NCBI GenBank assembly: GCA_017616895.1 | Contig: JAFZXE010000021.1 | Location: 1 to 64,000 of the forward strand | Length of the DNA: 64,000 nucleotides | DNA from: Bacteroidales bacterium | GTDB taxonomy: Bacteria > Bacteroidota > Bacteroidia > Bacteroidales > P3 | Direction: 5' to 3' | Part shown: piece by piece, positions 17,408 to 25,496 of the stretch | Position numbering within the stretch: position 1 is the first letter of the stretch | How the letters are laid out: each line of letters opens with the position of its first letter | The notes under the pieces: generated by a model | What the model was told of the DNA's origin: nothing | The model's database searches: none | The model's input: only the letters and a program-made list of their open reading frames with translations | Position numbers and translations under genes: made by a program

Positions 17408-18610
17408 TTATTTGCAGGCGTCCACGCTCTCTTTGATGAGCTGGAAGGTAGCCTCGATGTCGTTGTCAAGACCCATCGAGAAGCGGATAAGGCCTTCGCT
17501 CATACCCATCTCTTTCTGGATGTCCTCGGGAACCTCGCTGGAGGTCGATTTACCAGAGTTGCTGAAGAGGGTCTTGAAGTATCCGAGCGAGACGGCGAGG
17601 TAGCCGACGCCTTTCTCCTGCATGACTTCCATGATCTTGCTGGCCTTGTCGGCAGTACCCATGTCGATGGAGATCATGCCGCCGAAACCGAAGCCGTCGT
17701 TCATCATGCTCTTGAAGAGCTCGTGGTCGGGATGTTCGGGGAGTCCTGGATAGTTGTATTTGAAGCCCACCTCTTTGAAACGTTTGGCGAGATACATGGC
17801 GTTCTCGCTGTGTTTCTTCATGCGGATATGGAGGGTGTGGAGGTTCTTGTTGATAGAAGCGCTGCGCATCGGGTCGAGCACCGGGCCGAGAAGCATGCAG
17901 GTGCCGTTGTTGACGTCGATGAGGCTGTTGATGTACTCGGCCGAGCCGCAGATGGCGCCAGCCACGCAGTCGTTAGTACCGTTGACATACTTGGTCATAG
18001 AATAGACGGTGATGTCGGCGCCGAGACGGCAAGGACTGAAAATCATCGGGGTGAAAGTGTTGTCAACGATGAGCTTGGCTCCGATGGAGTGGGCAATCTT
18101 CGAGAGTTCGGGAACGTTGGCGATGCGGAGCAGCGGGTTGTTCATGGTCTCGGTGTAGAGAACCTTGGTGTTGGGGTGCTCAGCGACAGCTTTCTTCACC
18201 GCGTTGAGGTCCTGCATATTGACGAAGGTGGTCTCGACGTTGAATTTCTTGAGGTAGTTGGCCATGAAGGCGAAGGTGCCGCCGTAGGTGGTCATAGAGC
18301 TGATGATATGGTCGCCAGCCTTAACCTCGTGGATGAGAGCGCTGGTGATGGCAGCAAGACCGGAACCGGTGACCCAAGCAGCCTCAGTGTCTTCCATAGC
18401 GGCGAGGTTCTGGCAGAGAGCGAGGTTGGAAGGATTCCAGTGACGGCTGTAAAGGAAGTAGCCCTCGGTTTCACCGTGGAAGGTCTCGGTCATAAGATGA
18501 GCCTCGGGGAAAGTGAAAGTAGCGGAATCGCAGATAGCGGGGTTCACACCACGGTTGGCGTCGCGACCGTCGTGACGCTGGATTGCTGTTGCAGGATCAA
18601 ATTTGTTCAT
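17408..18610 (-). CDS. mgl: Methionine gamma-lyase-type PLP enzyme
   Basis: Cys/Met-metabolism PLP-dependent enzyme of 400 residues. The Schiff-base lysine is in YSMTKYVNG (about residue 209), the PLP phosphate-binding SGLAAI is near 84, and YSRHWNPS and TETMNNPLLR are conserved. Likely splits methionine (or homocysteine/cystathionine) into alpha-keto acid, ammonia and a thiol. Specificity within the family (Mgl, MetB, MetZ) cannot be fixed by eye; the GxFLYSRHWNP form is common in Bacteroidota genes annotated as methionine gamma-lyase. Monocistronic, own -7 element at 18660-18667. Confidence 0.85.
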   Translation of the reverse strand: MNKFDPATAIQRHDGRDANRGVNPAICDSATFTFPEAHLMTETFHGETEGYFLYSRHWNPSNLALCQNLAAMEDTEAAWVTGSGLAAITSALIHEVKAGDHIISSMTTYGGTFAFMANYLKKFNVETTFVNMQDLNAVKKAVAEHPNTKVLYTETMNNPLLRIANVPELSKIAHSIGAKLIVDNTFTPMIFSPCRLGADITVYSMTKYVNGTNDCVAGAICGSAEYINSLIDVNNGTCMLLGPVLDPMRSASINKNLHTLHIRMKKHSENAMYLAKRFKEVGFKYNYPGLPEHPDHELFKSMMNDGFGFGGMISIDMGTADKASKIMEVMQEKGVGYLAVSLGYFKTLFSNSGKSTSSEVPEDIQKEMGMSEGLIRFSMGLDNDIEATFQLIKESVDACK

Positions 18611-18659
18611 AGTTGTTATTTTTAATTTGTTATTGTATTCAATAATTTTTACGAGAGTG

Positions 18660-18667
18660 CAAAGTTA
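18660..18667 (-). promoter_or_regulatory. mgl -7 element
   Basis: TAACTTTG on the minus strand, 50 bp before the start codon. A -33 TTG at the usual spacing is not present. Confidence 0.5.
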
Positions 18668-18748
18668 CAAATTATTTTTGACGTTTGTATCTTACTCCAC
18701 AAGATTTCATATAATACTGTTTCCTAATCGTCCTGTGCGGACACGCAG

Positions 18749-19951
18749 TTAACTCAGCATCGGGACGATGCGGTTGAGGGCATTGACAAAGGCATCGACA
18801 TCGTCGCGAGTGTTATAGACAGCGAACGAGGCGCGGACGGTGCCAGGGATGCCGTAACGGTCCATTATAGGCTGGGTGCAATGATGTCCGGTGCGGACGG
18901 CTACGCCGAGTTTGTCGAGCAGCGTGCCTACGTCGTAGGGGTGAGCGTTTCCGATAAGAAACGATATGACAGCGGCCTTCTGAGGAGCGGTGCCGATGAA
19001 ACGCATACCCTCGATGTTGCGCATACGCTCGACGGCATAGTCGTGCAGTTCCATCTCGTGACGACCGATATTTTCAACACCTTCGGTGAGCATGAAGTCT
19101 ATAGCAGCACCCAAACCAAGCACGTCGCCCACCGATGGAGTTCCAGCCTCGAACTTGAAAGGCAACTCGTTATATGTGGTCTTTTCAAGTGTTACATCCT
19201 TAATCATCTCTCCTCCACCCTGATAGGGCGGCATCTCGTCGAGCCAGCGGCGTTTGCCATACATCACGCCGACACCCATCGGCGCATACATCTTATGACC
19301 AGAAAAGCAGTAGAAGTCGCAGTCGAGAGCCTGTACATCGACAGGGATATGAGCCACCGACTGAGCACCGTCGATAAGCACCGGCACATCGTGACTGTGG
19401 GCAATCTTGATTATCTCGGCCACGGGGTTGACCGTACCGAGAGTGTTTGAGACGTGGTTGACAGCGACTATACGGGTTTTCTCGCTAAAAAGAGTTTTAT
19501 AGATATCCAAGTCTAACACGCCCTCATCGCTGAAAGGGATATACTTTATCTTAGCTCCCTTACGCTCACAAACCATCTGCCAAGGTACCATATCAGAATG
19601 GTGTTCCATAGCCGACACAATGACCTCGTCGCCCTCGCCGATGAAACGTTCGCCGAAAGATGAAGCCACCAGATTGATGGACTCTGTGGTGCCGCGAGTG
19701 AATACCACCTCGGTGCGGTCAGCAGCGTTGATGAAAGAGCAAACCTTGCGACGAACCTCCTCGAAACGCTCGGTGGCAGCGGTGGCGAGGTAGTGTGTGC
19801 CACGATGGATGTTACTGTTGAGCGAGGTGTAATAAGAAGTCAGCACGTCGATGACCGACTGCGGTTTCTGCGTGGTGGCAGCGTTGTCGAGATAGATTAG
19901 AGGGCGGTCATAGACCTTGGTTCGAAGTATTGGAAACTGAGATTGTTGCAC
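18749..19951 (-). CDS. sufS: SufS-type cysteine desulfurase
   Basis: Moves sulfur from cysteine to the Fe-S assembly machinery. The 400-residue protein has the PLP lysine in FSGHKMYAPMG near residue 225, the TTESINLVA motif, and the active-site cysteine in RTGHHCTQP near 359, the group II (SufS) form. sufB, sufC, sufD and sufE are not adjacent, so the gene stands alone here. The stop codon is followed within 2 bp by a hairpin element (sense CTGCGTGTCCGCACAGG). Confidence 0.93.
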   Translation of the reverse strand: MQQSQFPILRTKVYDRPLIYLDNAATTQKPQSVIDVLTSYYTSLNSNIHRGTHYLATAATERFEEVRRKVCSFINAADRTEVVFTRGTTESINLVASSFGERFIGEGDEVIVSAMEHHSDMVPWQMVCERKGAKIKYIPFSDEGVLDLDIYKTLFSEKTRIVAVNHVSNTLGTVNPVAEIIKIAHSHDVPVLIDGAQSVAHIPVDVQALDCDFYCFSGHKMYAPMGVGVMYGKRRWLDEMPPYQGGGEMIKDVTLEKTTYNELPFKFEAGTPSVGDVLGLGAAIDFMLTEGVENIGRHEMELHDYAVERMRNIEGMRFIGTAPQKAAVISFLIGNAHPYDVGTLLDKLGVAVRTGHHCTQPIMDRYGIPGTVRASFAVYNTRDDVDAFVNALNRIVPMLS

Positions 19952-19976
19952 AAGTTAAAATGTTAAAAACAATGTG

Positions 19977-19984
19977 CAAAGATA
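19977..19984 (-). promoter_or_regulatory. sufS -7 element
   Basis: TATCTTTG on the minus strand, followed by C, 26 bp before the sufS start. No -33 TTG at the expected place. Confidence 0.5.
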
Positions 19985-20015
19985 GTGATTTTTTAGTGAA
20001 TTGTGATTGGTGAAT

Positions 20016-20083
20016 TGCGAATTGCCGCCTTCGGCGTCATTCTGCTCTTTGTGCGAATTGCCGCCTTCGGCGTCATTCTGCTC
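20016..20083. repeat. 32-bp direct duplication
   Basis: Two identical 32-bp copies (20016-20047 and 20052-20083), starting TGCGAATTGCCGCC and ending TCATTCTGCTC, are separated by TTTG. Each contains the hairpin CGCC-TTC-GGCG. Confidence 0.9.
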
Positions 20084-20186
20084 ACCTTAATCGCAGAATT
20101 GTGAATTAACAATACCGACCACTGGATAAACGGTGTTATGCAATTTTTCAAGTCGTTATACGTTATAGAATTATAAAACGACAGAC

Positions 20187-21338
20187 ATGCGAGTAATCAT
20201 ATTAGGTACAGCATGGCCCTATCGGGGAGGATTGGCGGCTTTCAACGAGCGGCTGGCCTACCAGTATCAGACAGAAGGCCATGAGGTAGAGATTATAACC
20301 TTCACTCTTCAATACCCATCGTTTCTATTTCCCGGAAAGTCGCAATACAGCGACGAACCCGCACCCAAAGGGTTGAAGATAACCCGTATGCTCAACGCCG
20401 TCAACCCGTTCAGCTGGCTGAAGACCGGCATGTATATCAAACGGCAGAAGCCCGACCTGCTGATTACCAAGTTCTGGCTTCCCTTTATGGCACCCGCATT
20501 GGGAACGGTAAACCGAGTGGCAAAACATACAGGTATGCAGCGAGTGTCGATTCTCGACAACCTGGTACCACACGAGCATCGTATCGGCGACAAGATGTTC
20601 GCTCGATACTTCGTGGGATCTATCGACGGTATGATAGCCATGAGTCAGTCGGTGTTGGACGATGCCGACATTTTCGACCCGAAGCACCTCAAACCGAGAT
20701 GTCTCTGCATGCACCCACTATATGACCACTACGGAGAGACGATGAGCAAGGAAGATGCATGCAAGATATTGGGCATTAATCCAGATGGACGTTATGCTCT
20801 CTTTTTCGGATTCATACGCAACTACAAAGGACTAGACCTGCTGCTTGAGGCGATGGCTGACGAACGCATCGGACAGATGGGAATGAAACTCATAGTGGCC
20901 GGCGAGTTCTATGGCGATCCGAAGCCTTATATGGAACAGATAGAGCGGCTGGGGATTGGCGACCGCGTGATACTTAAGACCGACTTCATACCCGACAGCG
21001 AGGTGAACCGTTACTTCTGTGCGGCCGACGTGGTGGTGCAGCCATACAAGACGGCGACCCAGAGCGGCGTCACCCAGATAGCCTTCAACTTCGAGAAACC
21101 TATGATTGTTACCAATGTAGGTGGATTACCCGAGATTGTGCCAAACGAGAAAGTGGGATTCGTGGTTGAACCCGATGCCAAGACTATTGCCGATGCGATA
21201 GTGCGGTATTACGAAGAAGGGTGGCAGGACCGATTGACCGAAGGAGTGGAAGAAGAGAAGAAAAAATACCTGTGGGAGAATATGACGAAGGCCGTAGAGG
21301 GATTAGCAGTCAGGTGCATGCCCACACAGGGCGATTAA
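20187..21338 (+). CDS. Family 4 glycosyltransferase
   Basis: GT-B fold enzyme of 383 residues. The N-terminal acceptor domain begins MRVIILGTAWPYRGGLAAFNE, and the C-terminal donor domain has the LFFGFIRNYKGLDLLLEA motif near residue 206 and GGLPEIVPNEKVGFVV near 312, where the EX7E-type glutamates lie. Directly upstream of the heptose genes gmhA-hddC-gmhB, so it probably builds a heptose-containing surface glycan or lipopolysaccharide core; this is inference. The last seven residues (CMPTQGD) come from a copy of the 3' hairpin element, which overlaps the stop codon. Confidence 0.88.
   Translation: MRVIILGTAWPYRGGLAAFNERLAYQYQTEGHEVEIITFTLQYPSFLFPGKSQYSDEPAPKGLKITRMLNAVNPFSWLKTGMYIKRQKPDLLITKFWLPFMAPALGTVNRVAKHTGMQRVSILDNLVPHEHRIGDKMFARYFVGSIDGMIAMSQSVLDDADIFDPKHLKPRCLCMHPLYDHYGETMSKEDACKILGINPDGRYALFFGFIRNYKGLDLLLEAMADERIGQMGMKLIVAGEFYGDPKPYMEQIERLGIGDRVILKTDFIPDSEVNRYFCAADVVVQPYKTATQSGVTQIAFNFEKPMIVTNVGGLPEIVPNEKVGFVVEPDAKTIADAIVRYYEEGWQDRLTEGVEEEKKKYLWENMTKAVEGLAVRCMPTQGD
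21313..21336 (+). repeat. 3' hairpin element overlapping the GT4 stop
   Basis: GGTGCATGCCCACACAGGGC, then GATTAA, in sense orientation. It supplies the last codons and stop of the glycosyltransferase gene. Confidence 0.8.
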
Positions 21339-21339
21339 T

Positions 21340-21425
21340 TTTGTGAAGTTGTGAAGTTGTGAAAATTGAAACCTCGACATCTTCACTCCTTAACATCTTA
21401 ACATATCAACTTATCAACCTAAAAC
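21340..21425. repeat. GTGAAGTT and AACATATC words
   Basis: Two and a half GTGAAGTT octamers, then CTTAACATCTTAACATATCAACTT-type words up to the gmhA leader. Confidence 0.7.
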
Positions 21426-21441
21426 GCATAAATATCCATCC

Positions 21442-22014
21442 ATGAATAGAATCCAGGAAGCCATAGAACAGAGTATTGGCGTGAAACAGGCGGTATTGTC
21501 CGACTCGCGGCTTATGAACACCATCGGAGAAGCGGCAAAGACGATTGAACAATCGCTTCGTAACGGTGGCAAGATACACTTCTGCGGGAACGGAGGAAGC
21601 GCTGCCGACGCACAGCATCTGGCGGCAGAGCTGAGCGGCCGTTTCTACTTCGACCGTCCACCTCTCAACGCAGAAGCTCTGCACTGCAACACCTCATACC
21701 TCACCGCCGTAGGCAACGACTACGGCTATGAGCATATCTTTTCGCGCCTGTTGCGAGGGTCGGGAAAGAAAGGCGACGTGCTGGTGGGTATCTCCACCAG
21801 CGGCAACAGCCGCAACATCATAGAAGCTTACAAAGTGTGTCAGGAATTGGGTATAGAAATCATATCCATGACCGGCGCCAGCGGTGGAAAGATGAAAGAC
21901 TACGGCGGATTGCTGCTCAACGTGCCCTCGACCGACACACCGCGCATACAAGAGTGCCATATCATGATAGGTCATATCATCTGCGAACTGGTGGAGGCGG
22001 CGATGTATGCTTGA
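21442..22014 (+). CDS. gmhA: Sedoheptulose 7-phosphate isomerase
   Basis: Converts sedoheptulose 7-phosphate to D-glycero-D-manno-heptose 7-phosphate for heptose-containing glycans. The 190-residue SIS-domain protein has the phosphate-binding HFCGNGGSAADAQHLAAEL and the STSGNSRNI loop, plus the catalytic-region HIMIGHIICELVE. Its end overlaps the next gene by 8 bp. Together with the nucleotidyltransferase and phosphatase downstream it supplies most of the heptose pathway; the heptose 7-phosphate kinase is not in the window. Confidence 0.94.
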   Translation: MNRIQEAIEQSIGVKQAVLSDSRLMNTIGEAAKTIEQSLRNGGKIHFCGNGGSAADAQHLAAELSGRFYFDRPPLNAEALHCNTSYLTAVGNDYGYEHIFSRLLRGSGKKGDVLVGISTSGNSRNIIEAYKVCQELGIEIISMTGASGGKMKDYGGLLLNVPSTDTPRIQECHIMIGHIICELVEAAMYA

Positions 22015-22696
22015 AGCAATAGTACTTGCTGGAGGATTCGGAACACGGCTTCGGTCGGTAGTCAGCGACGTGCCTAAACCTATGGCACCTGTAGCGGGGA
22101 GACCATTCCTGTGTCACCTGCTCGACGCGCTGAAAAAAGAAGGCTACAGTCATGTGGTGCTCGCCACAGGCTATCTGCATGAGAAAGTGGAGGATTACTT
22201 CGGCAACGAATACAACGGATTGAAGATTGACTATGCCGTCGAACACGAACCGCTCGGTACAGGCGGCGCCATCGTGAACGGCCTGCAGCATTGCGAAAGC
22301 GACAAGGTGACGGTATTGAACGGCGACACACTATTCTTGATTGACCACCAGAGCCTTATAAGTGTTTGCAACGAGAAAGAGACACCCTTAACCATAGCCC
22401 TGCGGCATGTGGAAGATTCGGGACGTTATGGAAGCGTGGAGACAGACGAAGATGGGCGCATCACGGCTTTCGTTGAGAAAAACGACAAAGGAGAGGCCGG
22501 ATATATCAACGGCGGCATCTATAGGCTTGACCGCCATCTACTCGACAGTTTTCCGCTCGGACAGCAGTTCTCATTTGAGAAAGAAGTGCTGCAGAAAGAA
22601 TACCGAGTGCGGCCGTTCTACGGAGTGCGATTCCAGAGCTACTTCATCGACATCGGAATCCCCGAAGATTATGAGAAGGCGAACTATGAGTTTTAA
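22007..22696 (+). CDS. hddC: Heptose 1-phosphate nucleotidyltransferase
   Basis: 229 residues with the signature EAIVLAGGFGTRLRSVVSDVPKPMAPVAGRPF at the N terminus and LNGDTLFL as the metal-binding motif. In this setting (gmhA overlapping upstream, gmhB downstream) it most likely activates D-glycero-D-manno-heptose 1-phosphate as the GDP sugar, like HddC; a mannose-1-phosphate guanylyltransferase relative is the alternative. The start codon lies inside gmhA, so translation is coupled. Confidence 0.85.
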   Translation: MLEAIVLAGGFGTRLRSVVSDVPKPMAPVAGRPFLCHLLDALKKEGYSHVVLATGYLHEKVEDYFGNEYNGLKIDYAVEHEPLGTGGAIVNGLQHCESDKVTVLNGDTLFLIDHQSLISVCNEKETPLTIALRHVEDSGRYGSVETDEDGRITAFVEKNDKGEAGYINGGIYRLDRHLLDSFPLGQQFSFEKEVLQKEYRVRPFYGVRFQSYFIDIGIPEDYEKANYEF

Positions 22697-22846
22697 ACTG
22701 TAAGCTGTAAGCTGTAAGTATTAAGTTGTAAGTTTTAAGCTGTAAACTGTAAGTTGTAAGTAATAGGCAAGCGTCATTTGTCAATTCACTATTCACAATT
22801 CACAATTCAATATTCACTATTCACTATTCACAATTCACTATTCACC
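22697..22846. repeat. CTGTAAG heptamers and ATTCACTA octamers
   Basis: The first half is GTAAGCT-type heptamers, the second half ATTCACAA/ATTCACTA octamers running right up to the gmhB start. No other content. Confidence 0.85.
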
Positions 22847-22847
22847 C

Positions 22848-23384
22848 TTGAAAATAACAGAACATACAGCGTTGTTCCTTGACCGCGACGGGGTGCTCAA
22901 CGTGTTACGGCCCGACGACTATGTGAAGCGTCCCGACGAGCTGGAGGTGCTGCCGGGTGTCAAAGAAGCTCTACGCTTGCTGAAGGAACAGTTTGCGCAC
23001 ACGTTCATCGTCACCAACCAGCAAGGCGTAAGCAAAGGGTTGATGACAGAAGAAGACCTACATGCTGTACACAAAAAACTTATCGACGCTATAGGCGAGA
23101 TAGACCATATCTACTACTGCATCGAACGCCAGAGCGCACACAGTTTCAATCGCAAGCCCAATATAGGAATGGCTCTTCAGGCGCATAGAGATTATCCCGA
23201 CATACGGCTCAAAGAGAGCGTGATGGTGGGAGACTCCGCTTCCGACATGCTCTTCGGCCGCCGTGCAGGGATGACGACAGTACTGATTGGCCCAACCAAC
23301 GACATCGCCCTCAACCACCCCAAGTTGGTGGACCACTACTACCCCACCCTGCTGGATTTTGCAAAAAATATTTCACAAGGCTAG
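22848..23384 (+). CDS. gmhB: Heptose bisphosphate phosphatase, HAD family
   Basis: HAD hydrolase of 178 residues removing the 7-phosphate of heptose 1,7-bisphosphate. FLDRDGVLN carries the nucleophile and general-acid aspartates, FIVTNQQGVSKG is motif II, and VGDSASDMLFGRRAGM holds the motif IV aspartates. The only start that keeps the full first motif is TTG at 22848, directly behind an ATTCAC octamer array; no in-frame ATG precedes the motif. The usual upstream part of the gene may have been replaced by repeat sequence. Confidence 0.88.
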   Translation: MKITEHTALFLDRDGVLNVLRPDDYVKRPDELEVLPGVKEALRLLKEQFAHTFIVTNQQGVSKGLMTEEDLHAVHKKLIDAIGEIDHIYYCIERQSAHSFNRKPNIGMALQAHRDYPDIRLKESVMVGDSASDMLFGRRAGMTTVLIGPTNDIALNHPKLVDHYYPTLLDFAKNISQG

Positions 23385-23431
23385 ATGGTTTTTCCAACTT
23401 TTTGCAACTAACTAAACAAAGTCTCCACATA

Positions 23432-24883
23432 ATGTCAATAAAAGCCACAGTAATCATACTTTTGACCGCCATCGTGGCGATGCCGTGCCCATCGTTTGCC
23501 AAAGACAAGAAAAACAAGAAGCAATCCAAACCAAGCTACCGCATATCTTTGCATATAGACGGCGCGACGGACGACACGGTATATATGGGTTACTATTCGA
23601 TGAAAGGCGGCACCTACGCCATCGACACCGCCATAAACGACGGCAAAGGAAACTTCACCTACAACGGAGACTCTCTGCTCTATCAAGGACTCTATTTTTT
23701 CACCAACACCAAAGGAAAATACGTCGAATTCTGCGTACACAAAGAGAATCAGTCGTTTATTTTCAACACCAAGAACGACGACTGGGCAAGACACATAAAG
23801 GTTAAAGGTTCTCCAGAAAATGAGGTGTTTTATGCCTTTCAAGCCGAACAGCGAGCATTGAAAGATGACCTACAAGCAGCCTCCAAACGACTGAGCGAAG
23901 AGGAGTTCAAGTCATACCGATCAGAACAGCTCAAAAAGAACGACAGCCTGATGACGAACTACATAGAGGCCCACCCAGAGTTGATGTTTACAAAGATGAT
24001 GAAATCAACCATCCCCATCGAAGTGCCGCTTGTGAATGGATATGGCGACTCGCTCTCATCACAGGAACGCTACGAATACTACGCAGAACATTATTTCGAC
24101 AACATACCCCTCGACGAGGAGTTCCTGTTACGAACCCCCGAGAATGTGGGATTCAACAAGAAGCTGGAGGATTATTTCAACGTCACTCTAAAAAACACGA
24201 TGCCTAATTTTATCATTGCACATGTTGATGCAATGATAGACAAGGCTCGGCCCGCACCCGAGATGTTCAAATACCTGGTACACACCACGGCAGAGCGGTA
24301 TTTGCAGAGCAACGTGATGGTCTATGACGAAGTCTATGTCCACATGATACATCGCTACTATGCCACCGGTGAAGCATTCTGGTCGTCACCGAGCACAATA
24401 GACGAGAACGTACACCGCGCCGATGTCTGGGAGAAAATCCTCGTCGGCAAACAGGCTCCCGAACTGATACTTAAAGACACGCTGGGGGCATTTCATGCAT
24501 TGAGTATAGAGTGTAAACGGCATCAGTACACGCTACTTATGTTCTGGTCGCCGACCTGCGGACACTGCAAGGTGACGATACCTGAGATGCACGAGATGTA
24601 TGAGAAATACAAAAAAGATTACGACATAGCAGCCTTCGCCATCTTGAGCGAACCAGACGATGCCACGCGTCCCAAATGGAAGAAATTCATACACGACCAT
24701 AACCTCGACTGGCTTAACCTCGACGGAGGCGAGTGCAACGTTGACTGGAAAGAGGTGTACGATGTGGTCACCACGCCCAAAATATTCTTATTGGACCGCG
24801 ACAGGAAGATAATAGCCAAGAAATTCAGCCCCGAAACCTTCGAAGGGTTGATAACGAACCAGCTTAAGAAGGTTGGAGAATAG
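23432..24883 (+). CDS. Secreted thioredoxin-domain protein, paralogue 1
   Basis: 483 residues. A signal peptide (about 23 residues, ending SFA) is followed by a Lys-rich stretch, a DUF4369-like beta domain (RISLHIDGATDDTVYMG), a helical DUF5106-like middle, and a C-terminal thioredoxin fold with CGHC near residue 375. Probably a periplasmic or envelope-anchored thiol oxidoreductase. The next gene is a tandem paralogue with the same architecture. A 98-bp stretch (24644-24741) is identical in DNA to the second copy, including third codon positions. Confidence 0.85.
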   Translation: MSIKATVIILLTAIVAMPCPSFAKDKKNKKQSKPSYRISLHIDGATDDTVYMGYYSMKGGTYAIDTAINDGKGNFTYNGDSLLYQGLYFFTNTKGKYVEFCVHKENQSFIFNTKNDDWARHIKVKGSPENEVFYAFQAEQRALKDDLQAASKRLSEEEFKSYRSEQLKKNDSLMTNYIEAHPELMFTKMMKSTIPIEVPLVNGYGDSLSSQERYEYYAEHYFDNIPLDEEFLLRTPENVGFNKKLEDYFNVTLKNTMPNFIIAHVDAMIDKARPAPEMFKYLVHTTAERYLQSNVMVYDEVYVHMIHRYYATGEAFWSSPSTIDENVHRADVWEKILVGKQAPELILKDTLGAFHALSIECKRHQYTLLMFWSPTCGHCKVTIPEMHEMYEKYKKDYDIAAFAILSEPDDATRPKWKKFIHDHNLDWLNLDGGECNVDWKEVYDVVTTPKIFLLDRDRKIIAKKFSPETFEGLITNQLKKVGE

Positions 24884-25011
24884 TTGTCACCACATCTAAA
24901 CACAATGATTAGATTGTGTTATTTCGGTTTTGCGTTAACGCATTAGTACATTGGTGGTTTTATTGCGAAAATGTGCCAACCCGACACTAAAGGTTCGTGT
25001 TTTTACGCAAT

Positions 25012-25101
25012 GTGTGCCGGCGGCGCACCATCCCATTAACCCCACACTTGTAGTGTGGGGAAGAACAACCGATAAAGAAAAAGCGTGCCGCCAGCACGCT
25101 A
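25012..25101. repeat. Three-hairpin composite repeat, copy 1
   Basis: Three inverted repeats in a row: GTGTGCC.GCGGCGCAC, CCCCACACTTGTAGTGTGGGG-type (8-bp perfect arms) and GCGTGC-CGCCA-GCACGC, joined by ATCCCATTAA and AAGAAAAA. A close second copy is at 28530-28620. Confidence 0.85.
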
Positions 25102-25253
25102 CAACCACCGACGACATATACAAACCATAGTGCCGACCTGGAGTTATCATAGAGTCACATCGGAATATGGATACTTTTGAAATCCAACGATTACTTTCTT
25201 ATTTAAATTTCAACACTCAATCTCAAAACAACCCGACAACAAAGGATTTGGCT

Positions 25254-25352
25254 GGGATTCAAAATCCCGAAAAAAGAAGTGCCGGATTTTTCTTATCCAG
25301 CGGTGCTCAAGGCCACGACCTGCGGTCAGGCGTGGAAATCCGACACAACAGG
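25254..25352. repeat. GGGATT..AATCCC palindromic element, diverged copy
   Basis: Begins GGGATTCAAAATCCCG, then AAGAAGTGCCGGATT as in the copies at 27539 and 28643, but the second arm is displaced by about 40 bp of unrelated sequence before AAATCCGACACAAC. Confidence 0.75.
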
Positions 25353-25496
25353 TCGAAATTAAATGCCGTTTCTTAAAATTGACTCTGACAAACGTTCTCT
25401 TTATACACGACTCTGATAAAGTTTGGCTGTTGGCGTATTACACAATAACTATTGCCGAAACTCGTTATTAACCAAGATACAAGCAAAAATAGTGCT

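Larger units (their letters stand above)
24884..25496. other. Spacer between thioredoxin-domain paralogues
   Basis: About 610 bp without a credible gene. Holds a three-hairpin composite repeat (25012-25101) and an extended copy of a palindromic element (25254-25352). A 69-codon open frame near 25167 has no signal, motif or start context and is not called. Confidence 0.65.

Noticed and set aside
25167-25376. A 69-codon open frame between the thioredoxin paralogues
   Set aside because: Its second half is the palindromic repeat element; no signal peptide, motif or promoter.
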